Below are positions 26,180 to 34,660 of a DNA stretch of 43,254 bases, one piece after another. Both the position numbers and the translations under genes were made by a program. Numbering within the stretch: position 1 is the first letter of the stretch; every line of letters begins with the position of its first letter. Source of the DNA: an uncultured Clostridia bacterium (GTDB lineage: Bacteria > Bacillota > Clostridia > Lachnospirales > Anaerotignaceae); the NCBI GenBank assembly GCA_944384265.1, contig CALWSR010000026.1, positions 1 through 43,254 on the forward strand. Direction: 5' to 3'. The notes beneath the pieces were generated by a model, which was not told where the DNA came from, did not search any database, and saw only the letters and a program-made list of their open reading frames with translations.

Positions 26180-26252
26180 AAAAGCATCGTCCTTGTTGTA
26201 AAATAATGGTGTTCAAGCCTAAATATTTTACAGAAGAAAGGACGATGCTTTT
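26180..26252 (+). promoter_or_regulatory. Leader hairpin sequestering the tnpA ribosome site
   Basis: AAAAGCATCGTCCTT (26180-26194) is the exact complement of AAGGACGATGCTTTT (26238-26252), with inner TGTAAAATA/TATTTTACA pairing. The right arm contains the AAAGGA site and abuts the ATG at 26253. Such a leader hairpin, which blocks translation of tnpA from read-through transcripts, is known in IS200. Confidence 0.8.
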
Positions 26253-26754
26253 ATGGCAAACAGTTTAGCACGCACAAAATGGGTATGCAAGTATCCTATT
26301 GTCTTTGCACCCAAATATAGAAGAAAGATAATATACTATGAATTAGGAAAAGATATTCAAAAAAATAATAAAAGATTTATGCAAATGGAAAGGAATAGAA
26401 ATCATAGAAGGTCATATGATGCCAGATCATATTCACTTATTGATAGAAATACCACCTAAATTAAGTTTGTCACAATTTATAGGGCGCTTAAAAGGAAAAA
26501 GTGCAATGATGATATGCAATCGTCATGGCAATCTAAAGTATAAATTCGGAAATGGGAATTTCTGGGCAACAGGGTATTATGTTAGCACAGTAGGGTTAAA
26601 TACAGCAACAATACAAAAATATATAAGAGAACAGGAAAAGCAATATCAAATAAAAGATAAGTTAACTACAAAAGAATATGAAAACCCTTTTAAGGGTAGC
26701 CGCCAGAGCTTAATCAGGACCACCGGCTTAGCCGGTGGTTTGCTCCGCCCCTAG
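26253..26754 (+). pseudogene. tnpA: IS200-type TnpA with a one-base frameshift
   Basis: Y1-HUH transposase of about 165 residues once the frame is repaired. Frame 1 gives NSLARTKWVCKY and IVFAPKYRRKIIYYELGKDI; frame 2 continues with PDHIHLLIEIPPK (HUH motif), LKGKSAMMICNRHGNLKYKF, YYVSTVGLNTAT and QKYIREQ, whose Tyr is the catalytic residue. The shift lies at a run of seven A (26359-26365); six would restore one frame (IQKIIKDLCKWKGIEII). This is a mutation, a sequencing slip, or slippage used for regulation. All catalytic residues are otherwise present. Confidence 0.85.
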
Positions 26755-26915
26755 AAGGGGCTATTACCAGCTGCGCTTGCAAGCGCATTGAAAGTCCGCC
26801 AAGCGCTCTACTTCCTCAACTGCCGCCCTTGGCGGCTATTTTTATTTACTTTTTCACTCGTAAACGGGTCAATGTACTCACTTAAGCTTATTTCATCTGC
26901 CATCCAATCTTCTTT

Positions 26916-27380
26916 TCACTGATTGTTAATATATTCTCGAATCTTTTTTCTATTCTTTCCCACTGTATCAACATAATACCCTCTACACCAAAATGTCCTA
27001 TTTCCATATTTGTACTTTAGATTCGCATGTCTGTCGAAAATAATGAAAGAACTTTTTCCTTTCAAATATCCAACAATTTCGGAAACACTGTATTTGGGCG
27101 GTATACGAATCAGCATATGTATATGATCTGGGCAACATTCTGCTGCTATCATTTCTATTCCTTTTCTTTCACATAATTCTCGAAAGATTTTTCCTATCTC
27201 GGCTTTCATTTTTCCATATATTACCTGTCTTCTGTACTTTGGTGCAAATACAATATGATATTTACATTCCCAACTCGTGTGTGCTAAAGGATTCCTATAA
27301 AAACCTTCTATGCTTTTTTGTATCTTGGCGGACTCAATATAATGATAGCATAGGAGGTTTTGCTTGAAGCGAAAGCTCAC
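26916..27380 (-). CDS. tnpA: IS200-type TnpA transposase, minus-strand copy
   Basis: Up to 154 residues. The Y1-HUH core is intact: CKYHIVFAPKYRRQVIY, CPDHIHMLIRIPPK (HUH), YLKGKSSFIIFDRHANLKYKYGN in two parts, FWCRGYYVDTVGKN and IREYINNQ with the catalytic Tyr. The protein stops right after this block, shorter than relatives that run about 20-30 residues further. The usual start before NPLAHT reads TTTTTATAGGAAT, as if ATG had lost its G, so translation may rely on the upstream ATG at 27380 or be impaired. Hairpins CCTCCGGC-ATA-GCCGGGGG (27388-27406) and GCCGCC-CTT-GGCGGC (26822-26836) lie at its two sides. It is a different IS lineage from the copy at 26109. Confidence 0.8.
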   Translation of the reverse strand: MSFRFKQNLLCYHYIESAKIQKSIEGFYRNPLAHTSWECKYHIVFAPKYRRQVIYGKMKAEIGKIFRELCERKGIEMIAAECCPDHIHMLIRIPPKYSVSEIVGYLKGKSSFIIFDRHANLKYKYGNRTFWCRGYYVDTVGKNRKKIREYINNQ

Positions 27381-27414
27381 CGAGATTCCTCCGGCATAGC
27401 CGGGGGTTTTATTG

Positions 27415-27512
27415 GATTTACCAAGTAAAAACCAGCGTCATTTAGACACTGGCTAATTGATATGCCCTTATAGGGCTAGTGCAAACCACGTCTTTTAGGC
27501 GTGGTTGTGATT
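27415..27512. repeat. Cluster of three hairpins between tnpA and the LCP gene
   Basis: Three stems in a row: CCAGCGTC-ATTTAG-ACACTGG (27432-27452), GCCCTTATAGGGC (27464-27476) and ACCACG-TCTTTTAG-GCGTGGT (about 27487-27507). Similar hairpins occur at ends of IS200/IS605 elements. The first strongly resembles the ileS terminator at 43112. On the minus strand it is followed by TTTTTAC, so it may terminate the LCP transcript. Confidence 0.5.
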
Positions 27513-27513
27513 T

Positions 27514-28890
27514 TTATTCCGATATATCACTTTGTCCTGTACCAATAATAATTTTAATATCCGTACCGGCAGACAACAGGCTGTCATCCACTTCTATTCT
27601 GCTGTCTGTAAAATAATCCTGCAAATCTGTTCCCATGCCTTCCTCTTTTACAACAATGCGTGTATAAACCTGCTTTTCTCCTGTATAGGTAGAAACGCCG
27701 GAAACCGTATATCCATCTCTTTCCAATCGGCTTCCCATTCTGCCTGCCAAGCCTTCAATTTCTCCTCCATTTGCAACCTCTATGGTAAACTCCTTGCTGT
27801 TTGGTCCCTCCTGCTCCTGCTCCAAACCAATGCCATAGAATATTCTGTCTACCATTGCTTTTGTTTCTTCCTCATCATAAATATAATACGAAACACCATC
27901 AATATTTTCTGGCACACCCGGCAGTGTTTCCATTGTAATTTTGGTTGGGTCCACCATGCTGATATAATTTACATATTTCAAGGCGTCAGACAATGTTACA
28001 TCCGTCTGCACATCAGAATAAAGCATAGAGATATAATCCGGCAAATTTTTAATAATGGTGTCACTGCTTGTTACTTTTTCTGCAAAAGCCTTCAAAAATT
28101 GCTGCTGTACCTCTACACGGGCAATATCTCCCATGGGATAATGGCGAAACCGCACCAGCTGCTCTGCTTTATCTCCATCCAATGTCTGAGGACCTGCCTT
28201 TAAATTGATATATAAATCCTGATAAGGGTCAGTATAATACATATCCTGAGGCACATCCACCTCCACACCGCCTATGGTGTCTACAATTTTACGAAAAGCA
28301 TTTAAGTCCACCTTTACATAATGGTCAATTTCAACATCCAATATATCCTCCAGCTGTTTTACTGTCATTTCCGGTCCTTCTTCTTTTCCTGCATAGGCAT
28401 GAACCGCATTTAATTTTGTGGGGGACTGATAATATTTTCCTTCCTCCTCCATATAGCTGACCACATCCGGTGCAATTTTAACTCTTGTATCTCTGGGCAA
28501 AGACACCAGACTGGTTGTTTGCTCCTTGCTGTCAAAATGCACTACAAACATAACATCTGTACGAGTACCGTCACCATCTACACCAAATACAGCCACATTG
28601 ATTTTTAAATCCTTTTTTTTCAAAGCATCCAAAAAGCTGGTTTGTTTCGCATTGCTGGAAAGCGGCTCTCCCGTTTGCTGTGTTTTTTCAAAGCCTCCTG
28701 TTATTTTATAATAGGCAAATGCTGCACCGCCTGCCCCGATACAAAAAACAATTAAAATACTAAATAGGATTTTAAAAAATGTAGCAATTAAACTAGGTTT
28801 TTTCTTTTGTCTTTCTTTTGACATCCCTTTTTTAGGCTGTTGTTCTCTGACGTTTTTCTTTTTTGCATACCTTTCCATTCTTTTACCCAT
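27514..28890 (-). CDS. LytR-CpsA-Psr (LCP) family glycopolymer ligase with LytR_C domain
   Basis: A 458-residue membrane-anchored protein. Residues 1-33 are a very basic cytosolic tail, about 34-59 the membrane segment, about 95-320 the extracellular LCP domain, and about 355-458 a LytR_C domain. LCP residues are visible: TRTD (R110, D112), SLPRDTR (R133, R136), DKAEQLVRFRH and ARVEVQQQF. The family attaches teichoic-acid-like or capsular polymers from lipid carriers to peptidoglycan. AAGGTGGAG precedes the ATG. It starts 30 bases after the paralogue at 28921, so the two are one operon. The polymer is not known. Confidence 0.93.
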   Translation of the reverse strand: MGKRMERYAKKKNVREQQPKKGMSKERQKKKPSLIATFFKILFSILIVFCIGAGGAAFAYYKITGGFEKTQQTGEPLSSNAKQTSFLDALKKKDLKINVAVFGVDGDGTRTDVMFVVHFDSKEQTTSLVSLPRDTRVKIAPDVVSYMEEEGKYYQSPTKLNAVHAYAGKEEGPEMTVKQLEDILDVEIDHYVKVDLNAFRKIVDTIGGVEVDVPQDMYYTDPYQDLYINLKAGPQTLDGDKAEQLVRFRHYPMGDIARVEVQQQFLKAFAEKVTSSDTIIKNLPDYISMLYSDVQTDVTLSDALKYVNYISMVDPTKITMETLPGVPENIDGVSYYIYDEEETKAMVDRIFYGIGLEQEQEGPNSKEFTIEVANGGEIEGLAGRMGSRLERDGYTVSGVSTYTGEKQVYTRIVVKEEGMGTDLQDYFTDSRIEVDDSLLSAGTDIKIIIGTGQSDISE

Positions 28891-28920
28891 TTTTCTCCAC
28901 CTTTATTGTTTTGTACTTTT

Positions 28921-29988
28921 TCACATAACCGTTTGCTCTGTTTCCTCTGCCGGCTGCTCCTGAGGCAAAATGCCATAAAACACTTGGTCTACTAATTGCT
29001 TTGTTCCTTCTTCATCGTGGTCAAAATAAGCACCGCCCTCTCCGGGTATTGTCTGCATGGTTATTTTACTTGTATCAATTTCTGTTATATATTTTGCATA
29101 TTTTAAAACATCTCTTAATGTGGCATCTGTTTCCACATCATTCCAAATCACTTTTACAATGCTGGGCAAATTGCTGATAATGGTGGAAGTACTGCTCACC
29201 TTTTCCAAAAGTGCCTTCATAAAATCCTGCTGTACCTGTATTCTTTTCAAATCCTTTTGGGCATAGCCTTCTCTAAAGCGTACAAGCTGCTCCGCCTTGT
29301 CTCCGTCAAGATGCTGATATCCCGGCTGCAAATCAATATACAACCCCTGCACAGGGTCATTGTAGTAGAGTCTTTCTGCCACCTCCATATCAACGCCGCC
29401 TATGGCGTCTACAATATCATGAAAAGCGTTCAAATCCACTTTTACATAATAATCAATTTCAATTCCAAGCAAATCCTCCAGCATGGCCACAGAAAATTCA
29501 TTTCGATATCCTTCTCCGGCATAGGCATGGACCTCTGTCAATTTGCACTGTCCTTCCACATTGTTTCTATATGGGATAAAGGCATCCCTTTCCCGCAAAG
29601 AAGCAAGCATCTGCTCTGTCATAACAACACGGGTGTCCCTTGGTACAGATACAAAATGAAGCTCTTTGGTATCTTCACGAAAAGAGGCCACAAAATTCAC
29701 ATCTGTTCTAAAACCATCATTGTCCACTCCAAACACAGCCACATTCACAGGCTTTGGCGCTGCTTCCTCCTCCGGCTCCTCTGAAACCCTTTTGGGCTGG
29801 GGGTCGATTGCTTTCATTGTTGCGTCCTTTCCCACAGCTTCCTTACCCAAGGAGGCCCGAAAGCCCACTATGCCGGCGCATATTATCATAAAAAGCAGTG
29901 TCAGCATCAAAAAGGCCTTTTTTCTTTTTTTTCTTTTGAGTTTCCTTTTATGATGGTATTTTTGCATTCTTGGTCCGTTCACAGCCAT
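28921..29988 (-). CDS. LytR-CpsA-Psr (LCP) family protein, second paralogue
   Basis: A 355-residue paralogue of the neighbouring LCP protein, without the LytR_C domain. It has a strongly basic N-terminus (HHKRKLKRKKRKK), one membrane segment (about 25-42), a Glu/Pro-rich spacer, and the LCP domain with FRTD, VPRDTR, DKAEQLVRFRE and KRIQVQQDF. It probably ligates wall polymers like its partner; two paralogues in tandem suggest redundancy or different acceptors. The ATG at 29988 is only one base from AGGAG; the GTG at 29982, seven bases away, may be the true start. A promoter lies at 30026-30054. Confidence 0.92.
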   Translation of the reverse strand: MAVNGPRMQKYHHKRKLKRKKRKKAFLMLTLLFMIICAGIVGFRASLGKEAVGKDATMKAIDPQPKRVSEEPEEEAAPKPVNVAVFGVDNDGFRTDVNFVASFREDTKELHFVSVPRDTRVVMTEQMLASLRERDAFIPYRNNVEGQCKLTEVHAYAGEGYRNEFSVAMLEDLLGIEIDYYVKVDLNAFHDIVDAIGGVDMEVAERLYYNDPVQGLYIDLQPGYQHLDGDKAEQLVRFREGYAQKDLKRIQVQQDFMKALLEKVSSTSTIISNLPSIVKVIWNDVETDATLRDVLKYAKYITEIDTSKITMQTIPGEGGAYFDHDEEGTKQLVDQVFYGILPQEQPAEETEQTVM

Positions 29989-30356
29989 TCTCCTATCAGT
30001 ACTTTACCATGCCACTAACTTCATTATTATAGCAAAATTCAACATACAATACAATAAAAAAACTGCTTTTTATCAAAAAGTGAAAAAATACAGCATAATA
30101 TCCAAAAATATTTAGACATTGTCATGCCATCAAAAATGGTGTTTTTCATTTTCCTCTCCATTTTGCCGTTTTTTCGTTGGCGGCACAAACAGTCATGAAA
30201 ATGATTTACACCTTCACATTTTGGTGCTGCAATAAGCTTGATTGTAAAGCCAGGCATCCACCCATCTGTCCCATGGATGTGTAGGTGCGCCTTTCTGCTC
30301 AGAAACATACTTCCAATGGGTTTTATGTCTGTTCCATAATTGGGGCTTCTTTCATA
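29989..30356. other. Intergenic region between LCP operon and LTA-synthase-like gene
   Basis: About 370 bases holding the LCP promoter (30026-30054). A minus-strand frame at 30039-30308 lacks a ribosome site and family likeness and is not called. No terminator of the LTA-synthase-like gene is obvious. Confidence 0.4.
30026..30054 (-). promoter_or_regulatory. Promoter of the two-gene LCP operon
   Basis: On the minus strand, TTGTAT (30054-30049), 17 bases, perfect TATAAT (30031-30026), about 38 bases before the LCP start. Confidence 0.65.
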
Positions 30357-32258
30357 CTATTTTACATCCTCATCAAATAATTTATAATACTGCCATCCTG
30401 CCAAATACTCAATTTGCTGGTACTGCTGCTGTGTAGCCTCCTCTGCAAATGTGCCGTCTGCCTTTAAAAAAGCACCGTTTGCCGCAACAGGCAGCTGTTT
30501 TCTCATTTCATTGACATAATCATATAAAGGAGAAAGTCCCTCCAGACCCAACAGCTCCATTGTCATGGCACCCAAATAATGGGAGCTGATTAAATTCCCC
30601 TCCGGCAGCAGCAGCTTTTGTTTGTTTTCCAATATTTTGGTACTGTTTTTTGCACTTTCATTCTGCCATATAAAATAGGGTGTTTCATACACGCCCAGTC
30701 TTTGCTCTGCCGTTCCTTCTATATCTATATCATAATCCAGAATATCAAAAAAATCCATACCATTTGAAAAACCCGGCAAATGGTCTCCAAAATATACCAC
30801 TACCACAGGCTCCTCCATTTCTTCCAGCTCTGAGAGCAGACGTGCTATTTCTCTGTCTGCATCCTTTAAACCATTAAAGTAATTATAGAGCATATTTTGT
30901 TCCTCTTCTGTCAAAAAAACGTCTGTATCAAAATTTTTTTCTGTTTCGTTATATTTATCCTGATAAGGGCCGTGGTTTTGTATGGTCACTGTAAAAGAAA
31001 AAAGAGGCTTTTCACTTTCCTGTATATGCTGCTTGAATGTCTGAAGTATAGCGTCTATGGTAGCTTCCTCACTGATATAGCCCCCTTTGCTTTGTGTTGC
31101 TATGTCAAAGGATTCTAAATGGATAAATGTGTCAAATCCAAAATGAGGATACACATTATATCGATTATAAAACCATAAATAACCAGGATGTATGGCCAAT
31201 GTGTCATATCCGATTTGAGAAAGCCTTCTGGGCAGGGCGTCAAAATTTTTTCTCACAAAATTGTAGGAGGGCAGGGCATTGTCCAAATATCTTGTGGGGC
31301 AGGCTGTCAGCACATCATATTCTGTATCAGAGGTTCCTCCTCCATAATTTGGCACCACAATATGGCCTGCAATGGTATCCTCCTGACTGATGATTTTTTT
31401 GTAATTTTCCATAGGGTCAATATAATTGGAAAAATCAATATGCTGGTTTATACTCAAATCCGAATAGGCTTCTCCCATAATCATAATAATATTGGGCAGG
31501 TTTTCTGTTTGCCGGCTTGTCAGCATAGGAGGCTGTTCTATTTTTTGATATTGGGCCGCATTATAATGTGCCGGCTTTTCCACCTGCATGGTATTTAAAC
31601 TATGGAAAAAGCTATATACAAAGCCTTTAGAATGGTATTGATTGACTTGAAAATAGATATTGCCCATCACAGGATACTGCTCATAAATGCCATAGCTTGC
31701 ATACCAGCATTGATTTGCTGCTGCCCCCAGCAGCAGCACCCCTGCCAGTCCACCAATTCTCACAGAACGTTTCATTTTTTGATTTTTAAAAAAAAGCAGT
31801 CCTGCCAATAAAATGACAATAAAAAGAAGGATTTGAAGCAAAATTCTTTTTAAAGATGCTTCATCAAAGCCCTGCAATATGCCTGCCACCTCTCGAATCA
31901 GTGTAATGTCCGAAGGCAGAAGAGGGTCTTGTCTCATTTTGATTTTCATACCATTTGCAATGGTGAGTATGATAAATAGGCCGCCGGGCAAACAAATGCT
32001 AAACAGGGTATGATTTGTTAAAAAATAAAAAAATACCATAAAAAATACGATAGGCAAATAATTGAGCCAAAACAAAGAAGGATATAACTCCATTGTATTT
32101 GAAAAAAACAGTTTTTCCTCCTCTGTGGCAATGCTTAAATCAAATATCACATTTGCTACAATGACAGAGCAAATCATCATCCATATCACTGAGGAAACGG
32201 GAGTTATTGCAACCCTTTTGGCAAACAATTTCTTTGAGGCTTTAAAAAGCTGCCGCAT
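30357..32258 (-). CDS. LTA synthase-family (LtaS-like) membrane sulfatase-fold protein
   Basis: A protein of 633 residues. Five membrane segments occupy about the first 200 residues; the rest is an extracellular sulfatase/phosphatase-fold domain. Catalytic and metal features: IIMIMGEAYSDL (metal Glu), the Thr nucleophile in GGGTSDTEYDVL, TIQNHGPY and YFGDHLPG. The family transfers glycerol-phosphate or similar groups to make lipoteichoic acid or decorate envelope glycans. The start at 32258 follows GTAGGAGTG; a Met 27 bases upstream lacks a site. It lies beside the LCP pair, forming a wall-polymer neighbourhood. LtaS proper is one option; a phosphoglycerol transferase for another glycan is another. 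Confidence 0.9.
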   Translation of the reverse strand: MRQLFKASKKLFAKRVAITPVSSVIWMMICSVIVANVIFDLSIATEEEKLFFSNTMELYPSLFWLNYLPIVFFMVFFYFLTNHTLFSICLPGGLFIILTIANGMKIKMRQDPLLPSDITLIREVAGILQGFDEASLKRILLQILLFIVILLAGLLFFKNQKMKRSVRIGGLAGVLLLGAAANQCWYASYGIYEQYPVMGNIYFQVNQYHSKGFVYSFFHSLNTMQVEKPAHYNAAQYQKIEQPPMLTSRQTENLPNIIMIMGEAYSDLSINQHIDFSNYIDPMENYKKIISQEDTIAGHIVVPNYGGGTSDTEYDVLTACPTRYLDNALPSYNFVRKNFDALPRRLSQIGYDTLAIHPGYLWFYNRYNVYPHFGFDTFIHLESFDIATQSKGGYISEEATIDAILQTFKQHIQESEKPLFSFTVTIQNHGPYQDKYNETEKNFDTDVFLTEEEQNMLYNYFNGLKDADREIARLLSELEEMEEPVVVVYFGDHLPGFSNGMDFFDILDYDIDIEGTAEQRLGVYETPYFIWQNESAKNSTKILENKQKLLLPEGNLISSHYLGAMTMELLGLEGLSPLYDYVNEMRKQLPVAANGAFLKADGTFAEEATQQQYQQIEYLAGWQYYKLFDEDVK

Positions 32259-32470
32259 AAAAACACTCCTACTCTTACAAAACATTTTTTGTATACTTTT
32301 AACTATGGTAAAATATTTTTAAAAAATTGTAAAGTAAAAAATAAACACACTCCAAAAAAAACATTTCCATAGCAGTCAAAAATGCAATGGCTCCTTTGGG
32401 CAATTTTTAAAAACCTGTTTTTTATAAAAACATTTTTTTACAAAATAATCATGTTTTTATAAAAAAGGTA

Positions 32471-32499
32471 TTGACAAACCATTTTATTTACTGTATTAT
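32471..32499 (+). promoter_or_regulatory. Promoter of tRNA-Arg
   Basis: Consensus TTGACA (32471-32476), 17 bases, TATTAT (32494-32499), 22 bases before the tRNA 5' end. Confidence 0.75.
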
Positions 32500-32520
32500 A
32501 ACCATTGTTCTTAAAATTGT

Positions 32521-32594
<74 letters not shown>

Positions 32595-32596
32595 CT

Positions 32597-32631
32597 AAAA
32601 GCCATATTACATTGTAATATGGCTTTTTTTT
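32597..32631 (+). terminator. Terminator of tRNA-Arg
   Basis: GCCATATTAC pairs with GTAATATGGC over a 3-base loop, followed by eight T, starting just past the tRNA. Confidence 0.9.
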
Positions 32632-32957
32632 GACAGAAATATAAATTTAAAAATTCATTTTGGCAGCTGTAATCCCAGAAAATATATCACTCATATAGAA
32701 ACAGCATATGCAAAATCAATTTTTTTCAAGCAAATGCCTAGACCTGTTTATGAAAAAAGAGGAAATTTTTTTCATGCGATGCATGAAAAACCACTCATTT
32801 CATTGCTAGAAACTGTTTTCCTGCGTTCCCTAAGGGAACTGCTATGTCAAACAGTTTCTAAACAGCATGAAATTCGTTAATACAGACAGAAGCAGTGTAA
32901 TTGAAAAAATTGCAATATTTTTATTCTTCTGCAAACCGGCGGAATTGATTGCATTGC
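32632..32957. repeat. Palindrome-rich interval downstream of tRNA-Arg
   Basis: No gene is supported. A 10-bp hairpin TTTTTCATGC-GAT-GCATGAAAAA is centred near 32779. A larger nested palindrome follows: TAGAAACTGTTT (32807-32818) with AAACAGTTTCTA (32849-32860), enclosing GTTCCC-TAA-GGGAAC (32825-32839). It does not end in a T-run and is not explained by the neighbouring genes. Confidence 0.55.
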
Positions 32958-34439
32958 TTACAGACTTACAAATTTTGTAGCAATTTTTTTTGTAAAAACT
33001 GCATCATGCTCTACAAACAGCATGGTAGGCTGATATTGCAGCAGCAGCTCTTCTATTTGCATTCTGGAAATCACATCTATAAAATTCAATGGCTCATCCC
33101 AAACATAAATATGGGCTTTTTGACAAAGACTTTTTGCCAAAAGCACCTTCTTTTTTTGTCCTTGGCTAAAATACTGCATTTTTTTATCAAATTGCCCTCT
33201 TTCAAATCCCAGCTTTCTGAGAATGGCCAAAAAAAGGCTGTAACAAATCCCCTCATTTTGTGCATATTCTTTTAATGTTCCATTCAAATGGCTTGTGTCT
33301 TGGTTTACATAGGAAATGATTAATCCACTTCCCTTTTCTGTCTGCCCCGTCAAAGGAATCTCCTTCCCTGCTATCCATTTTAAAATGCTGGACTTTCCTG
33401 TGCCGTTACCGCCTTGCAGTGCAACTCTTTCCCCTCTTTTCACAGAAAAAGAAAGCTTTTGAAAAACTTCTATTTCTCCATAGCGCAGCGCCGCCTGCCT
33501 CAGCTCCAAAAGCACCTCTTTGTGGTATGAGAGGGGAAAAAGCTTTAAGCTCTCTTCTTTCTCTACGTCCTTTCGCAAGCTTTCTTTTTCTGCTATGGCA
33601 TTTTTTATTCTGTTTTCTATGGTTTTGGAGCGTTTCATCATTTTTGCCGACTTGTGGCCAATATAGCCTCTGTCCGGCTTGTTGCCAGAGCTGTCTTGAT
33701 AACCTACTTTTGTTTTTTCCACCTGATTGGACCAATTTGCTGTTGTTTTTGCGGCCGTTTCCAAAGAGTGTATTTGTTTTATCAATTTTTTATGCTCCGA
33801 TTGTTCAAAAGCATATTGTTTTTGTTTATTTTCCTGCCAGCTTGAAAAATTGCCTCTTTCTATTGTGATGCTTTTTCTGTTGATAGACAGGATATGGTCC
33901 ACCACATCATCCAAAAACTGTCTGTCATGGGAAACCAGCAAAAATCCCCTTTTCTTTTTCAAATATCGGCTTACTATTTTTCTGCCTGGCATATCCAAAT
34001 GGTTTGTAGGTTCATCAATGAGCAGAAAATGATTTTCTCTTAAAAAAAGTGCAGCCAAAAGCATTTTTGTCTGTTCTCCGCTGCTCAGCTGTGAAAAGGG
34101 CCGCCACAGTGCCTCCTCCTCCACATCCAGCAAGGAAAGCTCTCTTTGCAGCTGCCAGTATTGGCATTTTGGTGCCAGGTCCTGCAAAATTTCCACAGCA
34201 TTTCTCTGTTTTTGCGCTACCTCAAAAGGAAAATAATCAAATGCAACAGAAGTGCTGATACTGCCTCTATATTCATATTGCCCCAGCAGCAATTTTAAAA
34301 ATGTGGTTTTTCCTCTTCCATTTCTTCCCACAAATCCCAGCTTCCAGTTGGTATCCAGCTGTAAAGAAACATCATCAAATATGGTGTCACAGCTTCCGTC
34401 ATATCCAAATGTTAAATGAGAAATTTGTATCAAAGACAT
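32958..34439 (-). CDS. Lsa-type ABC-F ribosomal protection protein
   Basis: A 493-residue soluble protein with twin ATP cassettes. The start (SLIQISHLTFGYDGSCDTIF) and GFVGRNGRGKTTFLKLLL are typical of the Lsa group of antibiotic-resistance ABC-F proteins, which dislodge lincosamides, streptogramin A and pleuromutilins from the ribosome. Domain 1 has LSSGEQ and LLIDEPTNHLD. The linker (about 190-290) is Lys/Ser-rich, including the KVGYQDSSGNKPDRGYIGHK segment. Domain 2 has GGNGTGKSS, a divergent signature YFSQGQ and VWDEPLNFID. AAAGGAGGAAGG precedes the ATG. The leader upstream has a promoter, a tiny ORF and a terminator, which fits drug-induced attenuation. The exact resistance spectrum is not readable from sequence. 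Confidence 0.9.
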   Translation of the reverse strand: MSLIQISHLTFGYDGSCDTIFDDVSLQLDTNWKLGFVGRNGRGKTTFLKLLLGQYEYRGSISTSVAFDYFPFEVAQKQRNAVEILQDLAPKCQYWQLQRELSLLDVEEEALWRPFSQLSSGEQTKMLLAALFLRENHFLLIDEPTNHLDMPGRKIVSRYLKKKRGFLLVSHDRQFLDDVVDHILSINRKSITIERGNFSSWQENKQKQYAFEQSEHKKLIKQIHSLETAAKTTANWSNQVEKTKVGYQDSSGNKPDRGYIGHKSAKMMKRSKTIENRIKNAIAEKESLRKDVEKEESLKLFPLSYHKEVLLELRQAALRYGEIEVFQKLSFSVKRGERVALQGGNGTGKSSILKWIAGKEIPLTGQTEKGSGLIISYVNQDTSHLNGTLKEYAQNEGICYSLFLAILRKLGFERGQFDKKMQYFSQGQKKKVLLAKSLCQKAHIYVWDEPLNFIDVISRMQIEELLLQYQPTMLFVEHDAVFTKKIATKFVSL

Positions 34440-34494
34440 ATTCCTTCCTCCTTTGTGTCAAAATTTTGGCACAGCAGAAAAAAGTTTTTTTATA

Positions 34495-34530
34495 CAAAAA
34501 AACCCCTGAGAAAATACACAAGGGGTTTTG
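34495..34530 (-). terminator. Leader attenuator of the Lsa-type gene
   Basis: On the minus strand AAAACCCCT pairs with AGGGGTTTT, followed by further T. It lies between the promoter and the Lsa-type start, so it must be read through for expression. It is placed like the attenuators of other ABC-F resistance genes. Confidence 0.8.
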
Positions 34531-34633
34531 CCATGGTCAAAAAGCCTTTTATTGAGTCAACGTGTCATTTTCCTGCTATGCATAACAAAGCAAAGCCGCT
34601 TTTTAAAGCTGCCTTCCTTTACCAATATTATGA

Positions 34634-34660
34634 TTATCTGCAAGAAAATGTAATAATCAC
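34634..34660 (-). CDS. Candidate 8-residue leader peptide of the Lsa-type gene
   Basis: GTG ATT ATT ACA TTT TCT TGC AGA TAA encodes fMet-IITFSCR. An AAAGGAG site (34669-34675) stands 8 bases before the GTG, and the promoter is just upstream. The ORF lies within a hairpin formed by TGATTAT and ATAATCA (34653-34659 with 34631-34637), so a stalled ribosome would open it. The role in sensing antibiotics is inferred from the layout of known ABC-F and erm leaders. Confidence 0.55.
   Translation of the reverse strand: MIITFSCR

Larger units (their letters stand above)
26109..26766 (+). mobile_element. IS200-like insertion sequence, frameshifted copy
   Basis: The left end is taken just after TTAC (26105-26108), because the sequence from TTTAGT onward recurs at 43148. 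Sub-terminal hairpins include AAGGCTGC-AAA-GCAGCCTT (26119-26137). The right end probably lies after ACCACCGGC-TTA-GCCGGTGGT (26719-26739) and GCCCC-TAGAA-GGGGC (26747-26761); its exact base is uncertain. Only tnpA is carried, no tnpB. IS200/IS605 elements move as single strands and make no target duplication, in line with what is seen. Confidence 0.75.

Noticed and set aside
26109..27512. CRISPR array or TnpB/omega-RNA system in the IS cluster
   Set aside because: No regularly spaced direct repeats and no TnpB coding remains; only TnpA genes and end hairpins are visible.
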